Shown here piece after piece: positions 1 to 8,251 of a stretch of DNA of 64,000 nucleotides. The position numbers and the translations under genes are program-made. The notes beneath the pieces were generated by a model. It had not been told where the DNA came from, did not search any database, and worked only from the letters and a program-made list of their open reading frames with translations. Each line of letters begins with the position of its first letter. The stretch's first letter is position 1. The stretch is from positions 62,001-126,000 of the forward strand of contig NZ_JBEPMA010000004.1 in assembly GCF_040545475.1 (NCBI RefSeq). The letters run 5' to 3'. Source of the stretch: Peptoniphilus_A olsenii (GTDB taxonomy: Bacteria > Bacillota > Clostridia > Tissierellales > Peptoniphilaceae).

Positions 1-174
1 ATCTATGGATATTGGTTTAAAAACACGAGTTTCTTGCGATGATTTTGTCTTATTCTCTGGAATATAATTATCGTCTTTTTCAATTTTTATATGAACATTC
101 CTAAGGTTTTTACCACAGGATGCACAAAAATTGTCATTTTCAGAAACTTTATTTCCACAATTTGGACAATACAA
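1..174 (-). CDS. zinc-ribbon protein, N-terminal part only
   Basis: Only the first 58 codons are present; the gene runs off the left edge. The translation opens MYCPNCGNKVSEND and continues NFCASCGKN, giving two CxxC pairs about 15 residues apart. That is the layout of the short zinc-ribbon domain found at the N-terminus of many Firmicute membrane or regulatory proteins. I chose a TTG start at 174 because an AGAAGG ribosome-binding site lies 7 bases before it; an upstream GTG at 180 is only 1 base from that site. After the ribbon the chain turns Lys/Asp/Ser-rich, like a linker. The function of the missing part cannot be told from this window. Confidence 0.7.
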   Translation of the reverse strand, partial: MYCPNCGNKVSENDNFCASCGKNLRNVHIKIEKDDNYIPENKTKSSQETRVFKPISID

Positions 175-263
175 AGGCACACCTTCTTTCTTTTTATTAA
201 TATATTATAACATATAAAAGTATTATTGTTTTTACTAGGTAAAAATATTTTGAGTATTTTGTA

Positions 264-292
264 TAAAAAAAGAAGCCCATTAAAGGACTTCT
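264..292 (-). terminator. Rho-independent terminator of the lipoprotein gene
   Basis: Read on the minus strand, AGAAGTCC and GGGCTTCT form an 8-bp stem (one G-T pair) around a 6-base loop, followed at once by a run of T. It lies about 18 bases past the stop of the gene ending at 310. Confidence 0.85.
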
Positions 293-309
293 CTTAAAAG
301 TAAGCTAAA

Positions 310-585
310 TTATTTTGCAGTTTCTTCAGTAGTGTTTTCAGCTGCAGCATTGTTAGTAGCTTCTTCTTCTTTTTCAGTTTCAGCAGCGTTGTTAACTTCT
401 TCTTTTTCTTCTTCAGCGTTAGCTTCTACATTAGCTTTATTAGCTTCTGCTTGTTCTTCAATAGCGTTTTTTTCAGCGTTAGCTGCATTGTTAGTTGCTT
501 TTTCATCTTTACCTTGGCAAGCTACCATACCTAGCATTAAAGCTGAGATAAGTCCAACACTTGCAATTTTCTTTAAGTTTTTCAT
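310..585 (-). CDS. small Ala/Glu/Asn-rich lipoprotein
   Basis: This 91-residue protein starts MKNLKKIASVGLISALML and reaches a lipobox-like MVAC, so it is probably exported and lipid-anchored at the cysteine near residue 24. The mature part is almost entirely Ala, Glu, Asn, Lys and Thr, in short irregular units such as EANKANVEANAEEE and NNAAETEKEEE. It has no recognisable catalytic domain and probably forms a charged helical or unstructured surface tail. The ATG at 585 is preceded by AGGAGG 6 bases away, so a longer reading starting at 612 is not needed. It has its own terminator and no operon partner. The function is unknown; a cell-surface spacer or binding role is only a guess. Confidence 0.75.
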   Translation of the reverse strand: MKNLKKIASVGLISALMLGMVACQGKDEKATNNAANAEKNAIEEQAEANKANVEANAEEEKEEVNNAAETEKEEEATNNAAAENTTEETAK

Positions 586-761
586 TTTATTTCCTCCTAA
601 ATTGATCTTCATATGATCTTTATTTATCTATATGATAGTCCATGCTTGTGATAGTTTTGTGAAAGGGATGTTAAAGTTTATAGAATAAAAAATAATACTA
701 ATTGTAAAAATATTTTATATGTATTTTTAACAAGTCATGTATAATATAAGATGGTGAGGAA

Positions 762-2420
762 ATGTATAAAGCACTTTATAGAAAATATAGATCTAAAACT
801 TTTGACGAGTTGTACGGACAAGAAGCAGTAGTAGCTTCATTAAAAAATCAAGTAAAGAACAATGAACTTAATCATGCTTATATTTTTTCAGGAACTCGAG
901 GTACTGGAAAAACTTCTGCTGCCAAAATTTTAGCTAGAGCAGTAAATTGTTTAAATCCTAAGGACGGCAACCCATGCAATGAATGTGAAAATTGTAAATC
1001 TATACTTGAAGATAGAGCTATGGATGTTGTCGAAATGGACGCAGCAAGTAATAATGGTGTAGATGATATAAGAGAATTAAAAGAAAAAGTTATATATCCA
1101 CCAACCAAGTTAAAATATAAAGTATATATAATTGATGAAGTCCATATGCTATCAAAAGGGGCTTTTAATGCTTTATTAAAAATATTAGAGGAACCACCTG
1201 CGCATTTGATTTTTATACTTGCTACTACAGAATTGGAAAAAATACCACCGACTATAATGTCAAGAGCTCAAAAATTTAGCTTCAAGAGGATTTCAAATGA
1301 AGACATTGTTGACAATTTAAAAAAGATTACTAAGTTAGAAAATAAAATATGTGATGATGAAGTATTTAATTTGGTGGCGAAAAGTTCTGACGGGGCCATG
1401 CGTGATGCACTTTCAGTACTTGATCAACTTCTTACTATTGATAAGGATAAAATTGAAGTTGAAGATGCCATGAAGATACTTGGTATTTCATCTAATAAAT
1501 TGATTTTTGAACTTACAGACGCCTTAATAGATAAAGACCACAATAAGGGTTTAGAATTAATTGATGAAATTGCAAGAGCGGGTATTGATTTTTCTATTTT
1601 AATAAATCAACTGTTGGGCCATTTTAGAGATTTAATGTTAGTAAAAACTTTGAGACAGCCGGAAAAAATTGTTTTCTCTACTTACTTAAAGGACTTTGAC
1701 TTACAATCGCATAAAATTGAAATGAGTGACTTACTAGAGATTATAGAATTGCTCACAAATTTAAGTGTGGATATGAGATATGCAGAAAATAAGAGAGTTT
1801 TAGTAGAGATGACAGTTATCAAAATTTCTATGAGATATGGGAAAAAGGAAATTATCTCTAGAATAGAAGAACTTGAAAATAAAATAAATTCGAATAATTT
1901 TACAATTGATAAAAAAGAAAGTAGTAAAGCTTTTAACAATAAAAATGCTTATTCAAATGAATTTAAAGAAAATGCAACAATAAAAGAAAAAACTAAAACA
2001 CCACAACTTGACAAATCGCATGGTGAAAATAATAAAGATAAAGTAAATTATTGCGAAACTCAAAATATTGAAAAAGGAACTCAATCTGATATAATTAAAG
2101 AAGATGTATCTATAGAAGATATACAAAAAAATTGGCCAAATATATTACAAGAAGTTAAAGTTAAAAAACTTCCTTTGTTTTCGTATTTAAAAGAAGGAGT
2201 TCCTACTTCTTTTACTAACAATGTGCTGGAAATTGATTTTTCAAACACAAATATTATGTTCTACAAGATGTGTAATAATGACGAAAATAAAGAAGTTATT
2301 GCTCAAGTTTTCGAAGCTATATATGGTTTTAGGATTGAAGCTAGATTTATTTTTAAGCAAACAAAAGCAAATAACAAATTAGAAGATTTATTTGGCAAAG
2401 ATAATATAGAAGAAATTTAA
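762..2420 (+). CDS. dnaX: DNA polymerase III subunit gamma/tau
   Basis: This is the clamp-loader ATPase that loads the sliding clamp and couples the replicative polymerases. In its 552 residues the AAA+ core shows Walker A GTRGTGKT (44-51), the four zinc-binding cysteines C63, C72, C75 and C78, a Walker B/DEVH box (125-128) and the SRA arginine finger (167-169). Residues from about 365 on form a variable Lys/Asn-rich linker and a C-terminal tau-type domain. The start is ATG 762 after a GTGAGGA site, with a TATAAT-like box at 740-745. It leads dnaX-ybaB-recR, the usual Firmicute order. I noticed no obvious slippery A/G tract for a programmed gamma product, but did not search for one exhaustively. 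Confidence 0.97.
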   Translation: MYKALYRKYRSKTFDELYGQEAVVASLKNQVKNNELNHAYIFSGTRGTGKTSAAKILARAVNCLNPKDGNPCNECENCKSILEDRAMDVVEMDAASNNGVDDIRELKEKVIYPPTKLKYKVYIIDEVHMLSKGAFNALLKILEEPPAHLIFILATTELEKIPPTIMSRAQKFSFKRISNEDIVDNLKKITKLENKICDDEVFNLVAKSSDGAMRDALSVLDQLLTIDKDKIEVEDAMKILGISSNKLIFELTDALIDKDHNKGLELIDEIARAGIDFSILINQLLGHFRDLMLVKTLRQPEKIVFSTYLKDFDLQSHKIEMSDLLEIIELLTNLSVDMRYAENKRVLVEMTVIKISMRYGKKEIISRIEELENKINSNNFTIDKKESSKAFNNKNAYSNEFKENATIKEKTKTPQLDKSHGENNKDKVNYCETQNIEKGTQSDIIKEDVSIEDIQKNWPNILQEVKVKKLPLFSYLKEGVPTSFTNNVLEIDFSNTNIMFYKMCNNDENKEVIAQVFEAIYGFRIEARFIFKQTKANNKLEDLFGKDNIEEI

Positions 2421-2439
2421 TCTAAATATAGGAGGAAAT

Positions 2440-2781
2440 ATGGCAAGAGGCGGATTTGGCGGCTTCCCTGGCGGAGGCGGCAGAAACAATATGATGAAGC
2501 AAATAGAAAAGCTTCAAAAACAAATGGAAGAGATGCAAGAAGACTTAGCAAATCAAGAAATTACTGAAAGTTCTGGCGGTGGAGCAGTTGAGGCCACAGT
2601 AAACGGAAATAAAGAACTTATTAAAATAAAACTAGATAAAGAAGCAGTTGATCCTGATGATGTAGAGATGCTTGAGGATTTAATTGTAGCTGCAGTTAAC
2701 TCGGCAATGAAAAGTGCAGAAGAAAAGATGTCATCAAAAATGGGCAAATTAACTGGCGGACTAAATATTCCAGGGCTATAA
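2440..2781 (+). CDS. ybaB: YbaB/EbfC-family nucleoid-associated protein
   Basis: A 113-residue DNA-binding protein of the YbaB/EbfC family, which forms tweezer-like dimers. It starts with a Gly/Phe-rich stretch (MARGGFGGFPGGGG), then the family's amphipathic helix (NMMKQIEKLQKQMEEMQEDL) and the conserved core with GGAVEATVNGNKEL and DPDDVEMLEDLI. It ends in a Gly-rich tail. A canonical AGGAGG site precedes ATG 2440. It sits 19 bases after dnaX and 5 bases before recR, the conserved dnaX-ybaB-recR arrangement that ties it to replication and recombination. The Gly-rich head is longer than in many homologues but occurs in other Firmicutes. Confidence 0.95.
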   Translation: MARGGFGGFPGGGGRNNMMKQIEKLQKQMEEMQEDLANQEITESSGGGAVEATVNGNKELIKIKLDKEAVDPDDVEMLEDLIVAAVNSAMKSAEEKMSSKMGKLTGGLNIPGL

Positions 2782-2786
2782 TTATC

Positions 2787-3386
2787 ATGGATAAAGCTGG
2801 TCCTATAGAAGACTTAATAAAAAAACTTAATAAACTTCCAGGCATTGGTTCCAAAACTGCCCAACGGCTAGCTTATCACATTATAGATATGGAAGATATC
2901 GATGTTAAAGAGCTTGCAAAGTCTATAGTGCGTGCAAAGACAGATATTGTTCAATGCAGTGAATGTATGAATTTTAGTGATAAAGATCCTTGCGACATTT
3001 GTCAAAATAAAACTAGAGATGATTCTGTCATATGTGTTGTAGAATATCCTAAGGATGTAGAAGCTATGGAAAGATCTATGAGTTTTAATGGAAAATATCA
3101 TGTTTTACATGGTGTAATATCTCCAATGAAAGGTTATACAGCAGACGATGTGAAAGTTCGTGAGCTTTTGAGAAGATTAGAAGATGGCAAAGTTAAAGAA
3201 GTTATAATAGCGACAAATCCTACAACAGATGGTGATACAACTGCAATGTATTTAAAAAATCTCTTGGAACCATATAATGTTGAAGTTACTAGAATTGGAT
3301 ATGGACTCCCAGTGGGTGGAGATTTAGAATTTTATGATGAGTTAACTATATCTACCGCAATGAAAAATCGTAGAAAATTAAATTAA
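2787..3386 (+). CDS. recR: recombination mediator protein RecR
   Basis: RecR works with RecO/RecF to load RecA on gapped DNA. The 199-residue protein shows the helix-hairpin-helix KLPGIGSKTAQRLAYH (about 16-31), a four-cysteine zinc finger (C57, C60, C69, C72) and a Toprim domain beginning near residue 80, with VVEYPKDVEAME and TNPTTDGDTTAMYL. The C-terminus carries the usual TRIGYGLPVGGDLEFYD segment. Length matches the family. Only a weak GGG site precedes ATG 2787, so translation is probably coupled to ybaB, which stops 5 bases upstream. A strong terminator starts directly after the stop codon. Confidence 0.97.
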   Translation: MDKAGPIEDLIKKLNKLPGIGSKTAQRLAYHIIDMEDIDVKELAKSIVRAKTDIVQCSECMNFSDKDPCDICQNKTRDDSVICVVEYPKDVEAMERSMSFNGKYHVLHGVISPMKGYTADDVKVRELLRRLEDGKVKEVIIATNPTTDGDTTAMYLKNLLEPYNVEVTRIGYGLPVGGDLEFYDELTISTAMKNRRKLN

Positions 3387-3413
3387 TTTTTGGGTTCGCC
3401 CAAAAATTTTTTT
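3387..3413 (+). terminator. Rho-independent terminator of dnaX-ybaB-recR
   Basis: A perfect 8-bp stem (TTTTTGGG with CCCAAAAA) is closed by a very stable TTCG tetraloop and followed by seven T. It begins at the base after the recR stop codon. Confidence 0.95.
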
Positions 3414-3478
3414 AATGAAAATTATTTTGTAAATTGGGTAAAAATTAAAGAATAAAAAGAATAAATGGGGGGAGATTT

Positions 3479-5410
3479 TTGTCGAAAAAAAATAAAAATG
3501 ATTTTAAAAAATATATTCCAACAATATTATATATATTATTGGCAATAGTGACTTTTTATATGATAGCTATAGTTTTTATACCAAAACTTAATAAAGATGA
3601 TAGCATAAAAACTACAGACTATGTTACTTTCGTTAAAATGGTAAATGAAGGGAAAGTAAAAAAAGCACAATTGACAGATAAAACTGTAGCCTTTGAAGTT
3701 AAAAATAAAGATAAAGTACAAAAATACGAAGCTAATAGAATATATGATCCCAATCTAATTGACAGATTAGTAGATAATAATGTAAAGAGCGATCAAGTTT
3801 ACAAAGAGGAACTTAATCCGTTTTTGTCTTTTATTATCTCAACATTAGGCACTATATTTGTGCTTGTAGTAGTTTGGACAATTCTATCAAAAATAATCTT
3901 TGGCAAACTTGGTGAAGGCGGCGGTATTGGTCCTATGAATTTTGGTAAAAGTGGTGCCAAAATTTATGTAGAATCAACAGATGGCATAAAATTTGATTCT
4001 GTTGCAGGTCAAGAAGAAGCTAAAGAAGCCCTTAGTGAATTAGTGGACTTCTTGAATAATCCAAGAAAATATACAAAGATAGGTGCAAAATTACCTAAGG
4101 GAGCTTTATTAGTGGGGCCTCCGGGTACTGGTAAAACTTTGCTTGCAAAAGCAGTAGCAGGTGAAGCAGGAGTGCCATTTTTTTCTATATCAGGTTCTGC
4201 TTTTGTGGAAATGTTTGTTGGTCTTGGGGCTGCTAAAGTCCGTGATTTATTTAAACAAGCAGAAGAAAAAGCACCATGTATAATTTTCATTGATGAAATT
4301 GATACTATAGGTAAAAAAAGAGAAGCCAGTGGATTTTCTGGAAATGATGAAAGAGAGCAAACTTTAAATCAACTTCTTTCTGAAATGGATGGATTTGATG
4401 CAAGAAGTGGAGTAGTGATACTTGCTGCAACTAATAGACCAGACTCTCTCGATCCAGCACTTCTACGTCCAGGAAGATTCGATAGAAGAATACCCGTTGA
4501 ACTGCCAGATTTAGCTGGTAGAGTAGCAATACTAAAAGTTCATTCAAAACCAATAAAAAAAGATGAAGATATTGATTATGAACAAGTAGGTAAAGCTACT
4601 GCAGGAGCAAGTGGGGCAGATCTTGCAAATATGATTAACGAGGCTGCTTTAAGAGCGGTGCGTCATGGTAGAGATAAAATGACACAACGTGATATTGAAG
4701 AGTCAGTTGAAGTGGTACTAGCAGGATATGAAAAGAAAAATTCTGTAATATCTCCAAAAGAAAAGAGAATTATTGCATATCATGAAGTAGGTCATGCTCT
4801 TGTAGCTGCTAAACAAAAAGATACAGCTCCAGTTCACAAGATTACAATTATTCCTAGAACATCTGGAGCACTTGGTTATACAATGCAAGTAGACGAAGAA
4901 GAGAAGTTTTTAATGTCTAAAGAAGATGCCTTCAATACTATTGTAACTTTAACTGGAGGCAGATCTGCTGAAGAAATAATATTCAATTCCAGAACTAGTG
5001 GTGCCGCTAATGACATCGAAAAGGCGACAAAAATTGCAAAAGCAATGGTTACTCGTTTTGGAATGACTGATGAGTTTGGTTTTGTTGCATTAGAGAGCAT
5101 GTCTAATATTTATTTGGGTGGCGATTCATCTCTTCAATGTTCACCACAAACACAATATGAAATTGACGAGGCTGTTCAAAAGATTATTGATGAAGCTCAT
5201 GAAAAAGCACTTAATATTTTACAAGATAATATTAAGGCTTTACACGCAATAGCAGAATATCTATTGCGTCAAGAAACTATAACTGGTGAGGAATTCATGG
5301 AAATTTTAAAAGAATATGAAGAAAATAAAAATCAAACCAAAGATGAAATGAGTTTAGAAAAAACTTCATCGAATTCTAAAGATTCGGATGATGATAATGA
5401 ATTAATATAA
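3479..5410 (+). CDS. ftsH: ATP-dependent zinc metalloprotease FtsH
   Basis: A membrane-bound AAA+ protease that degrades misfolded and regulatory membrane proteins. Its 643 residues hold a first membrane helix (about 13-34), an extracytoplasmic domain, a second helix (about 115-140), the AAA domain with Walker A GPPGTGKT (213-220) and Walker B IIFIDEID (269-276), and a zinc protease domain with HEVGH at 435-439 (most homologues have HEAGH). The C-terminus is a Ser/Asp-rich tail. Translation starts at TTG 3479, 5 bases after a GGGGGGAG site; no ATG fits as well. It stands alone between the recR terminator and a 256-bp spacer. I could not see a convincing promoter. Confidence 0.97.
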   Translation: MSKKNKNDFKKYIPTILYILLAIVTFYMIAIVFIPKLNKDDSIKTTDYVTFVKMVNEGKVKKAQLTDKTVAFEVKNKDKVQKYEANRIYDPNLIDRLVDNNVKSDQVYKEELNPFLSFIISTLGTIFVLVVVWTILSKIIFGKLGEGGGIGPMNFGKSGAKIYVESTDGIKFDSVAGQEEAKEALSELVDFLNNPRKYTKIGAKLPKGALLVGPPGTGKTLLAKAVAGEAGVPFFSISGSAFVEMFVGLGAAKVRDLFKQAEEKAPCIIFIDEIDTIGKKREASGFSGNDEREQTLNQLLSEMDGFDARSGVVILAATNRPDSLDPALLRPGRFDRRIPVELPDLAGRVAILKVHSKPIKKDEDIDYEQVGKATAGASGADLANMINEAALRAVRHGRDKMTQRDIEESVEVVLAGYEKKNSVISPKEKRIIAYHEVGHALVAAKQKDTAPVHKITIIPRTSGALGYTMQVDEEEKFLMSKEDAFNTIVTLTGGRSAEEIIFNSRTSGAANDIEKATKIAKAMVTRFGMTDEFGFVALESMSNIYLGGDSSLQCSPQTQYEIDEAVQKIIDEAHEKALNILQDNIKALHAIAEYLLRQETITGEEFMEILKEYEENKNQTKDEMSLEKTSSNSKDSDDDNELI

Positions 5411-5540
5411 TAAAACATCTCTAAAATATTATATAGAGAGTTTTGAAACTAGTGTATACAAAAACTTATTTAAAACATATTCTTTATATGTGTTAAACTG
5501 ATGTAAAATATTATAGTTTTTTGAAAATATATAATTTATT

Positions 5541-5576
5541 AAAATAAGGGGTTAATTTAATATTAATCCCTATTTT
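5541..5576 (+). repeat. inverted repeat between ftsH and the antiporter gene
   Basis: AAAATAAGGGGTTAAT and ATTAATCCCTATTTT form a long stem (one bulge, one G-T pair) with a 5-base loop, followed by TTTT at 5581 after AA. It may be the ftsH terminator, working in either direction. It also lies about 30 bases upstream of a TATAAT box at 5606-5611 that could serve the next gene, so a role as operator cannot be excluded. Confidence 0.6.
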
Positions 5577-5666
5577 AATTTTAAAAGTGAATGAAAATTG
5601 GTATATATAATAAGACAAGTTATTTTTTTACAGAAGTAGAAAAATAAAATAAAAGGAGGAAAAAGA

Positions 5667-6965
5667 ATGATATTTACAAATGGCGTTGTTTTGTCGGTAA
5701 TTATACTGGCGGCTTTATGTTTAATTAACGTGCCAGTATTTTTTGCATTGATGATTTCAGCTATATCGGCGGGATTATTTTCTGGTCTTAACTTAGGTGA
5801 AACAATGTCTTTATTAATTGGCGGTATGGGGAATAATGCAGAAACTGCACTTAGCTATATATTATTAGGTTCTCTTGCATATGCAATGGAGGAGACGGGT
5901 GCTGCTGCTATTATGGCAAAAAAAATAGGAAGTTTAGTTAAAAATAATAAAATAGTATTGTGTTTAATAATAGTAATTATTGGTATACTTGCTGAAACTG
6001 TTATCCCAATTCATATCGCATTTATTCCGATTTTAATTCCGCCACTATTAGCGGTGATGAATAGACTTAAAATGAACAGAAAAATGCTTTCAGTATCTTT
6101 TGGTTTTGGTTTAAAGGCACCATACCTTGCTATACCTTTAGGTTATGGAGCAATATTCCAAGGCTTAATCGTCAAATCATTTAAGTCAAGTGGACTTAAT
6201 ATCACTGAGTTAGATGTAGTGAAAACTAACTGGATACCAGCTTTAATTATGGCAGGGGGGCTAGCTTTAGGTCTTATAATATTTTCCGGAGATAGGGAAT
6301 ACAAATCTTTGAATATAGAAGAAAAAGAAGAATTTAAAGATTTAAAACTGGAGAAAAAACATATTTTAGTTTTCTTTTCAGGTATCATAACAGTAGCCGT
6401 GCAAATACTTACAAAATCGCTACCACTTGGAGCATTAGTTGGTTTAATATTCATTGTTCTAACTAAAGTAGTAGCATGGGATAATATGCAAAAAATGCTT
6501 GACGGCGGTATAAAGATGATGGGCTTTATTGCGTTCGTAATGCTTGTAGCTGCTGGTTATGCAAATGTAGTAATAGAATCTGGTGCTGTCAATCAGTTAG
6601 TTGGTGTAGCTACAAATGTATTAGGCGGTTCAAAATTGATCGCATCATATGTAATGATTTTATTGGGATTATTAATTACCTTAGGAATTGGAACTTCTTT
6701 TGGTACAGTTCCCATTATTTCAGCAATTTATGTTCCTATAGCTATGAATTTAGGTTATTCACCAATGGCAACAATTTTACTGGTTACAATTGCAGCAGCA
6801 TGTGGAGACGCTGGCTCACCTGCATCTGATACGACTCTTGGGCCAACATCTGGACTAAATGTAGATGGACAACATGATCATATCAGAGACACATGTATAC
6901 CTCAATTTTTATGTTTTGGAGTTCCCCTTATAGTTGTAGGAGGCTTCATAACAACATTAATTTAA
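5667..6965 (+). CDS. YuiF-type Na+/H+ antiporter-family permease (possible amino-acid transporter)
   Basis: A 432-residue, strongly hydrophobic protein with roughly ten or more membrane helices. The signature segment near residues 380-405 (GDAGSPASDTTLGPTSGL followed by a DGQHDH motif) is typical of the YuiF branch of the NhaC/antiporter superfamily, as is the early EETGAAAIMAKKIG loop. Members are annotated either as Na+/H+ antiporters or as amino-acid (often histidine) transporters, and the substrate cannot be settled from sequence. ATG 5667 follows a strong AAAGGAGG site. It is monocistronic, with a terminator downstream at 7015-7058. The family call is firm, the substrate is not. Confidence 0.85.
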   Translation: MIFTNGVVLSVIILAALCLINVPVFFALMISAISAGLFSGLNLGETMSLLIGGMGNNAETALSYILLGSLAYAMEETGAAAIMAKKIGSLVKNNKIVLCLIIVIIGILAETVIPIHIAFIPILIPPLLAVMNRLKMNRKMLSVSFGFGLKAPYLAIPLGYGAIFQGLIVKSFKSSGLNITELDVVKTNWIPALIMAGGLALGLIIFSGDREYKSLNIEEKEEFKDLKLEKKHILVFFSGIITVAVQILTKSLPLGALVGLIFIVLTKVVAWDNMQKMLDGGIKMMGFIAFVMLVAAGYANVVIESGAVNQLVGVATNVLGGSKLIASYVMILLGLLITLGIGTSFGTVPIISAIYVPIAMNLGYSPMATILLVTIAAACGDAGSPASDTTLGPTSGLNVDGQHDHIRDTCIPQFLCFGVPLIVVGGFITTLI

Positions 6966-7014
6966 TAAATATATTTAAATAAAAATATTATATTTTTAAA
7001 TAAAATGTCAAAGA

Positions 7015-7058
7015 GTTGCTACTTAATGGACAAAAATCTATTTAGTAGCAACTTTTTT
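7015..7058 (+). terminator. Rho-independent terminator of the antiporter gene
   Basis: A perfect 9-bp stem, GTTGCTACT with AGTAGCAAC, encloses a 20-base loop and ends in TTTTTT. Confidence 0.9.
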
Positions 7059-7071
7059 AATACTATTAATT

Positions 7072-7326
7072 GCTAATATAAACCAAATAGATTTTGGTAT
7101 CAAAAAAGATAAGGTTTAAAAATATCAAAAATTAGCAAAGTGTGAAAATTTAGGAAATACTACAGAACCTCATATACATTTTCATATACAAAACAGAAAG
7201 GGGTTCACATTATCAGCTGGACTTCCTATAGAATTTAAAGATATAAATGTAAGTGAAGTTCAAGATTACTATAAATATGATACTAGGACTATTAATTCTG
7301 ATTTTGACTATACTTTGTACATATAA
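7072..7326 (+). pseudogene. decayed C-terminal remnant of an M23 (LytM-type) metallopeptidase
   Basis: One frame, ending at TAA 7324-7326, reads FGIKKDKV, then an in-frame TAA at 7117-7119, then KYQKLAKCENLGNTTEPH and IHFHIQN. After RKGFTLSAGLPIEF it has a short tail. The GNTTEPHIHFH block matches the conserved C-terminal part of M23 peptidoglycan endopeptidases, including the H-x-H zinc/catalytic motif, and DKVxKYQKLxKC is the strand usually just before it. There is no start codon with a ribosome-binding site and no N-terminal domain, and the stop interrupts the domain. I read it as the surviving tail of a dead gene. The rest may lie in the degraded AT-rich flanks or be deleted. Confidence 0.7.
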
Positions 7327-7407
7327 GAAGAGGGCTCATAGTAAGTAATCGTTTAGAATAAAAATAAAAAGCTATTTAATATTAGATTTAATGTTATTAA
7401 AATAAAA

Positions 7408-7463
7408 TTAATTCAGCACCAAAAGAATCTGAATTTTAAAGTATTCATGGTGCATTAAATTAA
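7408..7463. repeat. imperfect inverted repeat in gene-free DNA
   Basis: TTAATT-CA-GCACCA at 7408-7421 faces TGGTGC-ATTA-AATTAA at 7448-7463. This gives two 6-bp stems separated by a small internal loop, with a 26-base apical loop. No T-tract follows, so a terminator is unlikely. Confidence 0.45.
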
Positions 7464-7574
7464 TATTGCCACTTATTATGGTTATGTAAAATTTCTAGTA
7501 AATAACTAATTACTAAAAGCTTCAACTGATAAAATTATGATGTTCTTAATTAAATAATAGAAAATTTAAAATAA

Positions 7575-7608
7575 AAAAGACTTCTGTGGGGTGAATCAGA
7601 AGTCTTTT
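7575..7608 (-). terminator. Rho-independent terminator, probably of the Fur-family gene
   Basis: A perfect 12-bp stem (AAAAGACTTCTG with CAGAAGTCTTTT) has a 10-base loop. On the minus strand it is followed by more T (TTATTTT), so it fits termination of leftward transcription from the regulator gene ending at 7765, about 157 bases away. Confidence 0.75.
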
Positions 7609-7727
7609 CGTGATTTTACATACATAAGTAAAGGATTTTAGTTTATGCAAATAAGTTTAAGGATTGTTTTGATTAAAATCACTATCTATATTATAACTCT
7701 TTTACACGAAATGTAAAGGGAAATTTT

Positions 7728-7753
7728 ATTATATGGACATAATTCCATATAAT
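7728..7753. repeat. 26-bp palindromic sequence at the 3' end of the Fur-family gene
   Basis: ATTATATGGA and TCCATATAAT are exact inverted copies separated by CATAAT. The spacing and AT-rich half-sites resemble a regulator operator, but the position downstream of the gene and the lack of a promoter leave its role open. Confidence 0.45.
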
Positions 7754-7764
7754 GGAAAAAGATT

Positions 7765-8178
7765 TTATTTATTTTGACAATCTGGACATAAACCAATTAG
7801 TTCCACATTATGATTTTCTACTATATAACCAGTTTCTTTAGCTGCTGCTTTATCAAATTCGTGAAGGGGACAATTTTTTATGGAAGAAATTTTGCCACAT
7901 TCTGAACATATAATAAAATGTCTATGCCCAAGTTGACCTGATTCATAGTATAAAAGGGCATTGGAGTATAGATTTTTCTTTAAAAGTCCTTCTTCAGCTA
8001 ATTGTTTTAATATTCTATATAAAGAAGTAAAACTAGGTACATCTTCTTTATCTAATGCTTCGTAAATTTGCTCTGCATTCATAGGAACTTTTGAATCATT
8101 TAGAAGTTCTAAAATTGCTAATCGACCTTTAGTCACCTTTAAATTTTTGTCCCTTAACATGTCTTTATAATTTTCCAT
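7765..8178 (-). CDS. Fur-family metalloregulator (possibly zinc-responsive)
   Basis: A 137-residue winged-helix repressor of the Fur/Zur/PerR family. The N-terminal DNA-binding domain has the family pattern VTKGRLAILELLNDS, then AEQIYEAL and SFTSLYRILKQLAEEGLL. The C-terminal half has the metal-site motif GHRHFIICSECGK, with H85/H87 and C91/C94, plus H123 and a second CxxC, C131/C134. The two CxxC pairs form the structural zinc site of the family. ATG 8178 follows an AAAGGAGAT site. Because the next gene cluster, transcribed divergently, is a zinc-type ABC importer, a Zur role is the best guess; Fur or PerR cannot be excluded. Confidence 0.9.
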   Translation of the reverse strand: MENYKDMLRDKNLKVTKGRLAILELLNDSKVPMNAEQIYEALDKEDVPSFTSLYRILKQLAEEGLLKKNLYSNALLYYESGQLGHRHFIICSECGKISSIKNCPLHEFDKAAAKETGYIVENHNVELIGLCPDCQNK

Positions 8179-8223
8179 AATATCTCCTTTAAAATTTATT
8201 TACTTTTCAACATCTATTAATAT

Positions 8224-8251
8224 ATTATAACAGTTCGGTTAAAATTTCCAA
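8224..8251 (-). promoter_or_regulatory. promoter of the Fur-family gene
   Basis: On the minus strand, TTGGAA (8251-8246), a 16-base spacer and a perfect TATAAT (8229-8224) lie about 45 bases before ATG 8178. Confidence 0.65.

Larger units (their letters stand above)
7327..7764. other. gene-free stretch between the M23 remnant and the Fur-family gene
   Basis: These 438 AT-rich bases hold no open reading frame with a credible start. What I see is an imperfect inverted repeat (7408-7463), a minus-strand terminator (7575-7608) and a palindrome near the 3' end of the regulator gene (7728-7753). The rest appears to be decayed sequence. Confidence 0.6.

Noticed and set aside
332..616. Open frame on the plus strand over the lipoprotein gene
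   Set aside because: It is the antisense of an Ala/Glu-rich coding region (reads Ala/Ser/Leu-rich), has no ribosome-binding site, and the minus-strand gene has signal peptide, site and terminator.
762..2420. Programmed frameshift giving a short gamma form of DnaX
   Set aside because: I saw no obvious A-rich slippery heptamer followed by a hairpin in the expected region; not searched exhaustively.
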